40,748 bases of DNA, taken from contig NZ_JAUTXR010000090.1 of the NCBI RefSeq assembly GCF_030658505.1, forward strand, positions 1 to 40,748, written 5' to 3'. The DNA is from Stenotrophomonas raiganjensis (SeqCode). GTDB lineage: Bacteria; Pseudomonadota; Gammaproteobacteria; Xanthomonadales; Xanthomonadaceae. Of the stretch, positions 8,242 through 15,995 are shown in pieces. Both the position numbers and the translations under genes were made by a program. Positions within the stretch are counted from its first letter, which is position 1, and every line of letters starts with the position of its first letter. The notes under the pieces were generated by a model, which was not told the DNA's origin, ran no database searches, and was given only the letters and a program-made list of their open reading frames with translations.

Positions 8242-9324
8242 TCAGAGGCGCTCGCCGGTTTCCGGGTTGAAGAAGTGCAGTCCCTGCGGATGGATCGCCA
8301 CGCGGATGTCCTCACCCACGGCCGGCAGCACCTGCGGCGCCACGCGCATGGTCAGCGCATGCTGGCCGCTGCTGAGGTTGACGAAGATCTCGTTGCCGAC
8401 CGGTTCGATGCCTTCGATGCGCGCGGTGAACGCATGCGCATCATCGGCGCTGGCCGGTTGCAGGTGCTCCGGACGCACGCCCACCGCGATCGGCTTCTGC
8501 AGCCACGCCGGATCGATCGTGGCCTGGCCCAGCGGTGCACGCCAGTCGCCGTCGACCACGGTCACGCCGCCGGCATCGCCCTGCAGCGTGCCGCGCAGAA
8601 CGTTCATCGCCGGGCTGCCGAGGAAGCCGGCCACGAACAGATTGGCAGGACGGTCGTACAGCGCCATCGGCGTATCGATCTGCTGGATGATGCCGTCCTT
8701 CAGCACCACGATGCGCTGGCCCAGGGTCATCGCCTCGACCTGATCGTGCGTCACGTAGATCATGGTGGTGCCCAGCTTGCGGTGCAGCTGCGCGATTTCG
8801 GTACGCACGCTGTGGCGCAGCTTGGCATCCAGATTGGACAGCGGCTCGTCCAGCAGGAACACCGCCGGCTCGCGCACCAGCGCCCGGCCCAGCGCAACAC
8901 GCTGGCGCTGGCCGCCGGACATCGCCTTGGGCAGCTTGTCCATCATTTCGGTCAGGCCCAACGTCTGTGCGGCCTCGGCGATGCGCTTGTCGATGGTCGC
9001 CTTGTCATGGCCGCGCAGCTTCAGGCCGAAGGCCAGGTTCTCGGCCACCGTCATGTGCGGGTACAGCGCGTAGCTCTGGAACACCATCGCGATGTCGCGA
9101 TCCTTCGGCGCCACATCGTTGACCACGCGATCGCCAATGGTCAGCGTGCCGCCGCTGATCTCTTCCAGGCCAGCCACCATCCGCAGCAGGGTCGACTTGC
9201 CACAGCCGGAGGGACCGACCAGCACCATCAGCTCGCCATCGGCGACCTCGAAGGTGGCGTCCTTCACCGCGACCTGGCCGTTGTCATAGACCTTGCGCAC
9301 ACCCTGCAACTGCACTTTTGCCAT
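8242..9324 (-). CDS. ugpC: Sugar ABC transporter ATP-binding protein (UgpC/MsmX/MalK type)
   Basis: A 360-aa ATPase of the carbohydrate-uptake subfamily. Walker A GPSGCGKST is at 37-45, the signature reads MSGGQRQRVALGRAL, Walker B FLLDEPLSNLDAKLR, and a C-terminal OB-type (TOBE) regulatory domain covers about 235-360. The ATG at 9324 has an AGGTGA ribosome binding site; the longer in-frame extension to 9471 is rejected. No permease or binding protein genes are in the window, so this is probably a shared ATPase serving several sugar importers, as MsmX does in Bacillus. It is divergent from the Entner-Doudoroff operon and shares its control region. Confidence 0.88.
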   Translation of the reverse strand: MAKVQLQGVRKVYDNGQVAVKDATFEVADGELMVLVGPSGCGKSTLLRMVAGLEEISGGTLTIGDRVVNDVAPKDRDIAMVFQSYALYPHMTVAENLAFGLKLRGHDKATIDKRIAEAAQTLGLTEMMDKLPKAMSGGQRQRVALGRALVREPAVFLLDEPLSNLDAKLRHSVRTEIAQLHRKLGTTMIYVTHDQVEAMTLGQRIVVLKDGIIQQIDTPMALYDRPANLFVAGFLGSPAMNVLRGTLQGDAGGVTVVDGDWRAPLGQATIDPAWLQKPIAVGVRPEHLQPASADDAHAFTARIEGIEPVGNEIFVNLSSGQHALTMRVAPQVLPAVGEDIRVAIHPQGLHFFNPETGERL

Positions 9325-9434
9325 ATCACCTATCCGGTCCGCCCGAAGCCGGGCTGTCTTTTTGGGACTGCCTCGGCCCTCCCGATGGCAGTGATGATTG
9401 CGCGCCTGCCGCATGACGGCGAGCACTGCAATCG

Positions 9435-9462
9435 AATACAGTTGCCCATTCTGCCATGTAAA
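9435..9462 (-). promoter_or_regulatory. Possible ugpC promoter overlapping the operator
   Basis: On the minus strand TTTACA (9462-9457) and TGTATT (9440-9435) are 16 bp apart. The -35 box is one half of the LacI-type operator at 9457-9470, so a bound repressor would block this promoter. It is moderate in quality; a shifted -10 (TATTCG, 18-bp spacing) is an alternative. Confidence 0.4.
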
Positions 9463-9470
9463 CGTTTTCA
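9457..9470. promoter_or_regulatory. LacI/GalR-family operator-like palindrome
   Basis: TGTAAACGTTTTCA is a 14-bp near-palindrome (6 of 7 positions) around a central CG, the hallmark of LacI/GalR-family operators, and fits the catabolite-response consensus TGWAARCGYTWNCW. It lies 133 bp before ugpC and 208 bp before zwf, so one regulator could control both directions. No LacI-family gene is in the window. Confidence 0.55.
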
Positions 9471-9486
9471 CGTGGCACTATCCGAT

Positions 9487-9504
9487 GATCGGTGCGCACC
9501 GATC
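9487..9504. promoter_or_regulatory. Perfect 18-bp palindrome in the ugpC-zwf gap
   Basis: GATCGGTGCGCACCGATC is an exact 9+9 palindrome 16 bp from the LacI-type operator. With no loop it is better suited to a dimeric DNA-binding protein than to a terminator. The gap itself (9325-9677, 353 bp) otherwise holds a TTGACA hexamer at 9642-9647 without a convincing -10 box, and no gene that I can support. Confidence 0.4.
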
Positions 9505-9677
9505 TGCCTCGACGGTTGAACGAAGGTACCGCCGAGGTAGTGGTTTCGAATGGAACGGTCTTCCGGTGCCCCGGAGAACGCCCCTGACGAGCCTCGGACA
9601 GGCAGTTGCGCGGATGTCCCCCGAACCCAGCCATGAAGCGATTGACAACGATGTCACCCGGATCTGAAACTCGAGCG

Positions 9678-11114
9678 ATGCACGACACCCTCTTCCTGTT
9701 CGGTGCCACAGGTGATCTGGCCCAGCGCTACCTGTTCCCTTCGCTGCTTCGCCTGCTAGGCGACGGCCTGCTGCCGGAGGACTTCCGCATCCGCGCACTG
9801 GCCCTGTCCGGGCATGACACCGAAGCCTTCCATGACATCCTCCGGCCGCGCCTGCAGCAGGCCATGCCGATGGCCACGCAGGACGACATCGGCGCCCTGC
9901 TGCGCCGCATCGACTACCGCTCGGTGGACCTGCGCGACGTCGACTCGGTCGCCGCCGCGGTCTCCGACCTGGTGCACCGCAGGTGCGTCAGCTACCTCGC
10001 CATTCCGCCGGGCCTGTACATCTCTACCTGCGAGGGCCTGGCCAAGGGCGGCGCACTTGCCGCACCGGCGCGCCTGATGCTGGAGAAGCCGATCGGCAGC
10101 GACAGCGAGAGCGCCGAGGAAATCATCAGCACCATCGGCCAGTGGATCGACGAGGACCGCGTGTTCCGCCTCGATCACTACCTGGGCAAGGCGGCGGTGC
10201 AGAACCTGATCGCGCTGCGCTTCGGCAACACGCTGCTGGAAGCGGTGTGGAACCGCAACTACATCGAATCGGTGCACATCCTGGTCGCCGAGAGCGAAGG
10301 CGTGGACGGCCGCGATGCCTACTACGCACGCTCCGGCGCGCTGCGCGACATGGTGCAGAGCCACATCCTGCAGCTGCTGTGCATGGTGGCGATGGAGCCG
10401 CCGGCCTCGCTGGAAGCCGATCGCATCCGCGACGAGAAGGTCAAGGTGCTGCGCGCGCTGCGTCCGCTCGACGCCAGGCACGCCGCGCGTGACAGCATCC
10501 GCGGCCGCTACACCGCCGGCACCATCAACGGCCAGCCGGCGCAGGCCTACCAGCCGCCGGAAGGCAGCGACGTGGAAACCTTCGCCGGTGTCACCGCGCA
10601 CATCGACAACTGGCGCTGGAGCGGCGTGCCGTTCCACCTGGTCACCGGCAAGCGCCTGCCCGAGCGCACCACCCGCGTGGTGGTCACGCTGAAGCCGGTC
10701 ACCCATTGGCTGTTCGAGCGCCCGCAGCGCGCGCAGGCGGCGCCGAACCGCCTGGTGTTCCAGCTGCAGCCGCAGGAGAACATCGAACTGGGCCTGATGA
10801 GCAGCCTGGCCGGCCCGGAATGGGGCGCGCTGGAGCTGCACCCGCTGGAACTGGAACTGTCGGTGCCGACCGGCCTGCATCGCCGCATCGCGTACGAACG
10901 CCTGTTCCTGGATGCCTTCAATGGCAACCACACCCTGTTCGTCCGCGACGATGAAGTGCGTGCGGCCTGGGCCTGGATCGACAGCGTGGCTGATGCATGG
11001 AAGAACGCAAAGCTGCCACTGGAACCCTATCCCGCCGGCCAGTGGGGCCCAGCCAATGCGGGCGAGTTCCTGCCGCAGGGCGTGGATGCGCCGGACACCG
11101 GAGCCTCGGCATGA
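9678..11114 (+). CDS. zwf: Glucose-6-phosphate 1-dehydrogenase
   Basis: A 478-aa enzyme oxidising glucose-6-phosphate to 6-phosphogluconolactone with NAD(P)+. The nucleotide-binding motif GATGDLAQRYLFPSL starts at residue 9 and the substrate motif R164-LDHYLGK171 is intact, including His and Lys of the active site. The residue after the motif is Ala where most family members have Glu (LGKE). The ATG at 9678 (MHDTLFLFGATGD) is chosen from homology; ATGs at 9633 and 9651 are also in frame and none has a strong ribosome binding site. The stop overlaps the glk start (ATGA). First gene of the Entner-Doudoroff operon. Confidence 0.95.
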   Translation: MHDTLFLFGATGDLAQRYLFPSLLRLLGDGLLPEDFRIRALALSGHDTEAFHDILRPRLQQAMPMATQDDIGALLRRIDYRSVDLRDVDSVAAAVSDLVHRRCVSYLAIPPGLYISTCEGLAKGGALAAPARLMLEKPIGSDSESAEEIISTIGQWIDEDRVFRLDHYLGKAAVQNLIALRFGNTLLEAVWNRNYIESVHILVAESEGVDGRDAYYARSGALRDMVQSHILQLLCMVAMEPPASLEADRIRDEKVKVLRALRPLDARHAARDSIRGRYTAGTINGQPAQAYQPPEGSDVETFAGVTAHIDNWRWSGVPFHLVTGKRLPERTTRVVVTLKPVTHWLFERPQRAQAAPNRLVFQLQPQENIELGLMSSLAGPEWGALELHPLELELSVPTGLHRRIAYERLFLDAFNGNHTLFVRDDEVRAAWAWIDSVADAWKNAKLPLEPYPAGQWGPANAGEFLPQGVDAPDTGASA

Positions 11115-12118
11115 GTGCCGGCTCCCAGCCGGTGCTGGTCGCCGACATCGGTGGCACCAATGCCCGCTTCGCCCTGGCCGACACCTCGCTGGACGCACCG
11201 CTGCTCAAGGAGAGCATCCGCGAGTACGCGGTAGCGGAATTTCCGTCGCTCGGCGATGCCGCGCGCCACCACCTTGAGCAGATCGGCGCTGCCGCCAACC
11301 GCGGCGTGTTCGCGGTGGCCGGCCGCGTCGACGGTGACGAGGCACGCATCACCAATCATCCGTGGGTGATCTCGCGCAGCCGCACCGCGGCGATGCTCGG
11401 TTTCGACGAGCTGCACCTGATCAACGACTTCGCTGCGCAGGCGATGGCGATCTCGCTGCTGCAGCCCGAGGACGTGGTCCAGGTCGGCGGTGCCGCCTGG
11501 GTACCGGGCAAGCCGGGGCAGCCACGCAACTACGCGGTGATCGGGCCCGGCACCGGGCTCGGTGTCGGTGGCCTGATCATGCGCCACGGCCGCTGCTATC
11601 CGCTGGAAACCGAGGGCGGCCATGTCAGCTTCCCGCCGGGAACCCCGGAGGAGATCCGCATCCTGGAGATCCTGTCCGAGCAGTTCGGGCGTGTCTCCAA
11701 CGAGCGGCTGATCTGCGGCCCCGGCCTGGTCAACATCCATCGCGCGGTGTGCGAGATGGCCGGCATCGACCCGGGCCAGCTGCAACCGGTGGACGTGACC
11801 GCCCGCGCCCTGCACGGCGATCCGCAGGCGATGCGCACAGTGGACGTGTTCTGCGCCGTGTTCGGCGCCATCGCCGGCGACCTGGTGCTGACCCAGGGCG
11901 CCTGGGATGGCGTGTTCCTGACCGGCGGACTGACCCCGAAGATGCTCGATTCACTGCAGCACTCCGGGTTCCGCCAGCGCTTCGAACACAAGGGGCGGTT
12001 CTCTTCGATCATGGCACGGGTGCCGTCGCTGGCCGTGATGCACCCCCACGCCGGGCTGCTGGGCGCCGCTGCCTATGCCGCCGACGCCGAACGTGACGCA
12101 CCAGGAGTTGCCGCATGA
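11111..12118 (+). CDS. glk: Glucokinase
   Basis: A 335-aa kinase forming glucose-6-phosphate from glucose and ATP, supplying the substrate of the preceding gene. The ATP-binding motif DIGGTNARF starts at 12, the catalytic Asp106 lies in LINDFAAQA, and the second phosphate loop GPGTGLGVG follows. The segment LETEGGHVSFPP and a C-terminal GGLTPKM region match the bacterial Glk family (PF02685), not the ROK family. ATGA overlaps join it to zwf upstream and to pgl downstream, so all three are co-translated. Confidence 0.95.
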   Translation: MSAGSQPVLVADIGGTNARFALADTSLDAPLLKESIREYAVAEFPSLGDAARHHLEQIGAAANRGVFAVAGRVDGDEARITNHPWVISRSRTAAMLGFDELHLINDFAAQAMAISLLQPEDVVQVGGAAWVPGKPGQPRNYAVIGPGTGLGVGGLIMRHGRCYPLETEGGHVSFPPGTPEEIRILEILSEQFGRVSNERLICGPGLVNIHRAVCEMAGIDPGQLQPVDVTARALHGDPQAMRTVDVFCAVFGAIAGDLVLTQGAWDGVFLTGGLTPKMLDSLQHSGFRQRFEHKGRFSSIMARVPSLAVMHPHAGLLGAAAYAADAERDAPGVAA

Positions 12119-12837
12119 GCCCCACCTTCCACGACGACCGCATCGAGTTCATCCACCACGGCGATGCAGATGGCTGGATCGAAGCGGTAGCCGCCGAGAT
12201 GGCGCAGACCCTGAACCACGACATCAATGAAGTAGGCCGTGCGCGCATCCTGCTGTCCGGTGGCACCACGCCAGCGCCGGTGTACCAGGCCCTGGCCGAA
12301 CTGGACGTGCACTGGGACCGCGTGGAGGTGAGCCTGGCCGACGAGCGCTGGCTGTCGCCGCAGGATCGCGACAGCAACGCCTGGCTGGTCCGCGAAAACC
12401 TGCTCAAGCGCGCCGAAGGCGCCCACTTCGATCCGCTGGTGCGGATCGGCAAGCCGCTGCCGGAATGCGTTTATACCGCCAACCTGCAGGCCCAGCACAG
12501 CCAGCCGCCGAGCCTGGTGGCACTTGGCATGGGCAACGACGGCCACACCGCCTCGCTGTTCCCGGGCTCGAAGGATCTGGCTCGTGCCGTGGAAAGCACC
12601 CTGCCCTACGCGGCGCTGGACGCCAGCGGCTGCCCCGGTGCGAACCAGTGGCCGCTGCGCATCACGCTGACGCCGCACGGCCTGCGCCAGTGCCGCCGGC
12701 GCCTGCTGCTGCTGCGCGGCAAGCAGAAGCTGCAGGTGCTGCGCCAGGCGCTGGACAGCAACGATGCCCAGCAGTACCCGATCCTCAATGCGATCAACCT
12801 GGAAGGCGCGCGCCTGCGCGTCCACTGGGCTGATTGA
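12115..12837 (+). CDS. pgl: 6-phosphogluconolactonase (DevB/NagB type)
   Basis: A 240-aa hydrolase that opens 6-phosphogluconolactone to 6-phosphogluconate, the step between Zwf and Edd. Family motifs are SGGTTP (48-53), DERW (76-79) and GMGNDGHTASLFPG (138-151), the last including the His expected to act as general base. The length matches the DevB family (about 240 aa), unlike the unrelated YbhE type. The start overlaps the glk stop by 4 bp; edd follows after 58 bp. Confidence 0.95.
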   Translation: MSPTFHDDRIEFIHHGDADGWIEAVAAEMAQTLNHDINEVGRARILLSGGTTPAPVYQALAELDVHWDRVEVSLADERWLSPQDRDSNAWLVRENLLKRAEGAHFDPLVRIGKPLPECVYTANLQAQHSQPPSLVALGMGNDGHTASLFPGSKDLARAVESTLPYAALDASGCPGANQWPLRITLTPHGLRQCRRRLLLLRGKQKLQVLRQALDSNDAQQYPILNAINLEGARLRVHWAD

Positions 12838-12895
12838 TGTCGGCGGCGGTGCCCCGCCGCCGCCTGCCTCTCGCCACCACGAACGCCGGTAGCCA

Positions 12896-14812
12896 ATGAG
12901 CCTCCATCCGCAACTGCAAGCCATCACTGAGCGCGTCATCCGCCGCAGCGCCGCCTCTCGCGCCGCCTACCTGGCCGCGCTCGACGCCTCCCTGCGCGAG
13001 GGTCCGTTCCGCAGCCGCCTGAGCTGCGGCAACCTCGCCCACGGGTTCGCCGCCTGCGGCGGCACCGACAAGAGCCGCCTGCGCGGCGGCGTGACGCCGA
13101 ACCTGGGCATCATCACCGCCTACAACGACATGCTGTCGGCGCACCAGCCGTTCGAGACCTATCCCGAGCAGATCCGCGAGATCGCCCGCGAGCTGGGCGC
13201 CACCGCACAGGTGGCCGGCGGCGTCCCGGCGATGTGCGACGGTGTCACCCAGGGCCGCGGCGGCATGGAACTGTCGCTGTTCTCGCGCGATGTGATCGCA
13301 CAGGCGACCGCGATCGGGCTCAGCCATGACATGTTCGACACTACCGTCTACCTCGGCGTGTGCGACAAGATCGTGCCAGGCCTGCTGATCGGTGCACTGG
13401 CCTTCGGCCATCTGCCGGCGGTGTTCGTGCCGGCCGGCCCGATGACCCCGGGCATCCCGAACAAGCAGAAGGCCGAAGTACGCGAACGCTACGCCGCCGG
13501 CGAAGCCACCCGCGAAGAGCTGCTGGAAGCGGAGTCCGCGTCGTACCACGGCGCCGGCACCTGCACCTTCTACGGCACGGCCAATTCCAACCAGGTGCTG
13601 CTGGAAGCGATGGGCGTGCAGCTGCCGGGTGCGTCGTTCGTCAACCCGGGCACGCCGCTGCGCGATGCACTGACCCGCGAAGCCACCGAACGTGCGCTGG
13701 ACATCACCGCACTCGGCGACGACTTCCGTCCGCTGGGCCGGATCATCGACGAGCGCGCGATCATCAACGCCGTCATCGCGCTGATGGCCACCGGCGGTTC
13801 GACCAACCACACCATCCACTGGATCGCGGTGGCACGCGCGGCCGGCATCGTGCTGACCTGGGACGATTTCGACGAGCTGTCGCAGCTGATTCCGCTGCTG
13901 GCCCGCGTCTATCCGAACGGCGACGCCGACGTGAACCGCTTCGCTGCGGCGGGCGGCCCGGCTTTCGTATTCGGCGAGCTGATCAGGGCCGGCCTGATGC
14001 ACGGCGACCTGGTCAGCGTGGCACGTGGCGGCATGGCCGACTATGCACGCGAGCCGCAGCTGCGCGACGGCCAGCTGGTCTACCTGCCGGGCCTGGAACG
14101 CAGCGCCGATGACGAGGTGGTGCGCGGCGTCGACCAGCCGTTCGAACACCAGGGCGGCCTGCGTCTGCTGCGCGGCAACCTCGGCAAGTCGCTGATCAAG
14201 CTGTCGGCGGTGAAGCCGCAGTACCGGACCATCGAAGCTCCGGCGGTGGTGGTGGATGCACCGCAGGTGCTGAACAAGCTGCATGCCGGTGGCCTGCTGC
14301 CGCAGGACTTCGTGGCGGTGGTGCGCTACCAGGGGCCGCGTGCCAACGGCATGCCGGAACTGCATTCGCTGGCGCCATTGCTGGGACTGCTGCAGAACCA
14401 GGGCCGGCGCGTGGCGCTGGTCACCGACGGTCGCCTGTCCGGTGCGTCGGGCAAGATTCCGGCGGCCATCCATGTGACGCCGGAAGCGGCGCGCGGCGGC
14501 CCGCTGGCCAAGGTGCGCGAAGGCGACATGATCCGCCTGGATGGCGAGGCCGGCACGCTGGAAGTGCTGGTGGATGCGGCCGAATGGGCTGCACGTCCGC
14601 TGGCGCCGAATACTGCGCCGGCCGCGCATGACCTGGGCCGCAATCTGTTCGCGATCAACCGTCGCGTGGTGGGCCCGGCGGACCAGGGGGCGATTTCGAT
14701 TTCGTGCGGGCCGGCGGCGGCCGATGGCGGGCCGTGGGAGTACGACGCGGAGTATGAGCTGGGGCACGATGCCGCCGCGGCGGCGGCGCCGCATGAGGCG
14801 AAGGATGCCTGA
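12896..14812 (+). CDS. edd: Phosphogluconate dehydratase
   Basis: A 638-aa Fe-S dehydratase converting 6-phosphogluconate to 2-keto-3-deoxy-6-phosphogluconate (KDPG), the first committed step of the Entner-Doudoroff path. The IlvD/Edd signatures GVCDKIVPG with Cys156 and TDGRLSGASGKIPAAIH are present, plus the motif MATGGSTNHTIH. Length matches E. coli Edd (603 aa) with a C-terminal Ala-rich extension (HDAAAAAAPHEAKDA). The next gene, eda, is 232 bp away, a gap holding a large hairpin element that might uncouple expression of the two. Confidence 0.97.
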   Translation: MSLHPQLQAITERVIRRSAASRAAYLAALDASLREGPFRSRLSCGNLAHGFAACGGTDKSRLRGGVTPNLGIITAYNDMLSAHQPFETYPEQIREIARELGATAQVAGGVPAMCDGVTQGRGGMELSLFSRDVIAQATAIGLSHDMFDTTVYLGVCDKIVPGLLIGALAFGHLPAVFVPAGPMTPGIPNKQKAEVRERYAAGEATREELLEAESASYHGAGTCTFYGTANSNQVLLEAMGVQLPGASFVNPGTPLRDALTREATERALDITALGDDFRPLGRIIDERAIINAVIALMATGGSTNHTIHWIAVARAAGIVLTWDDFDELSQLIPLLARVYPNGDADVNRFAAAGGPAFVFGELIRAGLMHGDLVSVARGGMADYAREPQLRDGQLVYLPGLERSADDEVVRGVDQPFEHQGGLRLLRGNLGKSLIKLSAVKPQYRTIEAPAVVVDAPQVLNKLHAGGLLPQDFVAVVRYQGPRANGMPELHSLAPLLGLLQNQGRRVALVTDGRLSGASGKIPAAIHVTPEAARGGPLAKVREGDMIRLDGEAGTLEVLVDAAEWAARPLAPNTAPAAHDLGRNLFAINRRVVGPADQGAISISCGPAAADGGPWEYDAEYELGHDAAAAAAPHEAKDA

Positions 14813-14850
14813 GGGTTGAGGAGCGTTGCGGGTGTGCGTTGGCGGTGAGT

Positions 14851-14970
14851 GTCCTGGTCGAGGCGGCGGGCAGCCCCCACCAGGACACGCCGTAAACCCA
14901 TCCATGGGGGCTCGGTCGCGGCATCCATGCCGCTCACGGTCCTGGTGGGGGCTACCCGCCGCCTCAGGAC
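14851..14970 (-). repeat. Structured 52-nt-core element, copy A
   Basis: Arms 14860-14886 and 14939-14965 are complementary over 27 bp with one mismatch, and the pairing continues outward (GTCCTG at 14851 with CAGGAC at 14965-14970) past a small bulge. They enclose exactly 52 nt (14887-14938). Read on the minus strand this interior has hairpin 1 GCGGCATGGATGCCGC (14918-14933) and hairpin 2 CCCATGGATGGG (14897-14908), then ends in ACGGCGT. It lies between edd and eda, oriented against them. See the family finding for the comparison of copies. Confidence 0.8.
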
Positions 14971-15044
14971 AGTTTCCCGGCGCCCTCGCGCCGCGAAGTG
15001 ATCATTGAAAATCAAATTCGAAAGCAGAAGGCAGAAGCAGAGCT

Positions 15045-15704
15045 ATGGGTATCGAACAACATCAGGTGAAGGCGGCGGAGCTGTTGCATGCGGCGGGCAT
15101 CCTGCCGGTGGTGACGGTTCATACGCTGGACCAGGCGCGCGCAGTCAGTGAGGCGCTGCTGGAAGGCGGTCTGCCGGCGATCGAGCTGACGCTGCGCACG
15201 CCGGTGGCGATGGAAGCGCTGGCGATGCTCAAGCGCGAGCTGCCGGACGTGGTGGTGGGTGCCGGCACGGTGCTGACCGTGGAGCAGATGCAGCAGTCGA
15301 TCGATGCGGGTGCGGACTTCCTGGTGACGCCGGGCACGCCGCCGGCGCTGGCCGATGCACTGGCCGCCGCTCCGCTGCCGGTGGTGCCGGGTGCGGCGAC
15401 GCCGACCGAGCTGCTGTCGCTGTACGCACGCGGCTTCCGCGTGTGCAAGCTGTTCCCGGCCACGGCCGTGGGCGGGCTGGCAATGATCAAGGGCCTGGCC
15501 GGCCCGGTGGCCGACCTGAAACTGTGCCCGACCGGCGGCATCACCGAGAACACCGCCGCCGAGTACCTGGAGCAGAAGAACGTGGTCTGCATTGGTGGTT
15601 CGTGGATGGTGCCGGGCAACTGGATCGCCGACGGCGAATGGGACAAGGTGCGCGCCAGCGCCGCCGACGCCGCGAAGATCATCAAGCGCGTGCGCGGCCA
15701 CTGA
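15045..15704 (+). CDS. eda: KDPG aldolase
   Basis: A 219-aa class I aldolase splitting KDPG into pyruvate and glyceraldehyde-3-phosphate. The Schiff-base Lys135 is in FRVCKLFPA and Glu47 in AIELTLRT is the catalytic acid/base partner. The glycine-rich phosphate-binding region CPTGGI and the C-terminal GGSWMVP are conserved. Length is standard (about 213 aa). It closes the Entner-Doudoroff gene set; the 232-bp gap from edd means it may have some independent expression. The ribosome binding site is weak (GCAGAGCT). Confidence 0.96.
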   Translation: MGIEQHQVKAAELLHAAGILPVVTVHTLDQARAVSEALLEGGLPAIELTLRTPVAMEALAMLKRELPDVVVGAGTVLTVEQMQQSIDAGADFLVTPGTPPALADALAAAPLPVVPGAATPTELLSLYARGFRVCKLFPATAVGGLAMIKGLAGPVADLKLCPTGGITENTAAEYLEQKNVVCIGGSWMVPGNWIADGEWDKVRASAADAAKIIKRVRGH

Positions 15705-15714
15705 CATGAAGATC

Positions 15715-15755
15715 GGGGTCAGAGCCCTTTCCCGCCGGGAAAGGGATCCGACCCC
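15715..15755. repeat. REP-like palindrome of the GGGGTCAGA type
   Basis: GGGGTCAGAGCCCTTTCCCG and its near-complement CGGGAAAGGGATCCGACCCC form a 41-nt imperfect palindrome just after eda. A second copy with altered but still paired stem bases is at 38371-38414. It may serve as terminator for the + strand operon. Confidence 0.75.
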
Positions 15756-15836
15756 AGGTTGCGAGCGCGCGCAGCGCGCGCCCCGCTCCTGCTCTTCCTT
15801 CTTCATTCCGCGGTGGACGCGCACGGAAACTGTCCG

Positions 15837-15942
15837 TGGCCCTGCGGAGGGATGGTGCAGGGGCGTAAGCGCCATGGATGGCGCGCCCGAGCCTCCAGGG
15901 ATGGATTCACGGCGTCCCCTGCGCAATCCCTCCGCAGGGCCA
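15837..15942 (+). repeat. Structured 52-nt-core element, copy B
   Basis: Arms 15837-15863 and 15916-15942 are complementary at 25 of 27 positions and are unrelated in sequence to those of the other copies. The interior (15864-15915) is exactly 52 nt, with hairpin 1 GCGCCATGGATGGCGC (15869-15884) and hairpin 2 TCCAGGGATGGA (15894-15905), ending in ACGGCGT. Against copy A the stems differ by compensating changes. It lies between the convergent eda and the gacA-like gene; the rest of this 291-bp gap holds no gene. Confidence 0.8.
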
Positions 15943-15995
15943 ACCACACGAATCCTGCCGCACACCGCGAGGGGCTCAGCCGTTGGCCGAATCCC

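Noticed and set aside
9325..9677. HexR-type operator upstream of zwf
   Set aside because: No TGTAATTxxATTACA-like palindrome is present; the visible palindromes are LacI-type or unrelated.
12794..14905. 703-codon minus-strand frame opposite edd
   Set aside because: Antisense shadow of edd; no domain pattern, no ribosome binding site.
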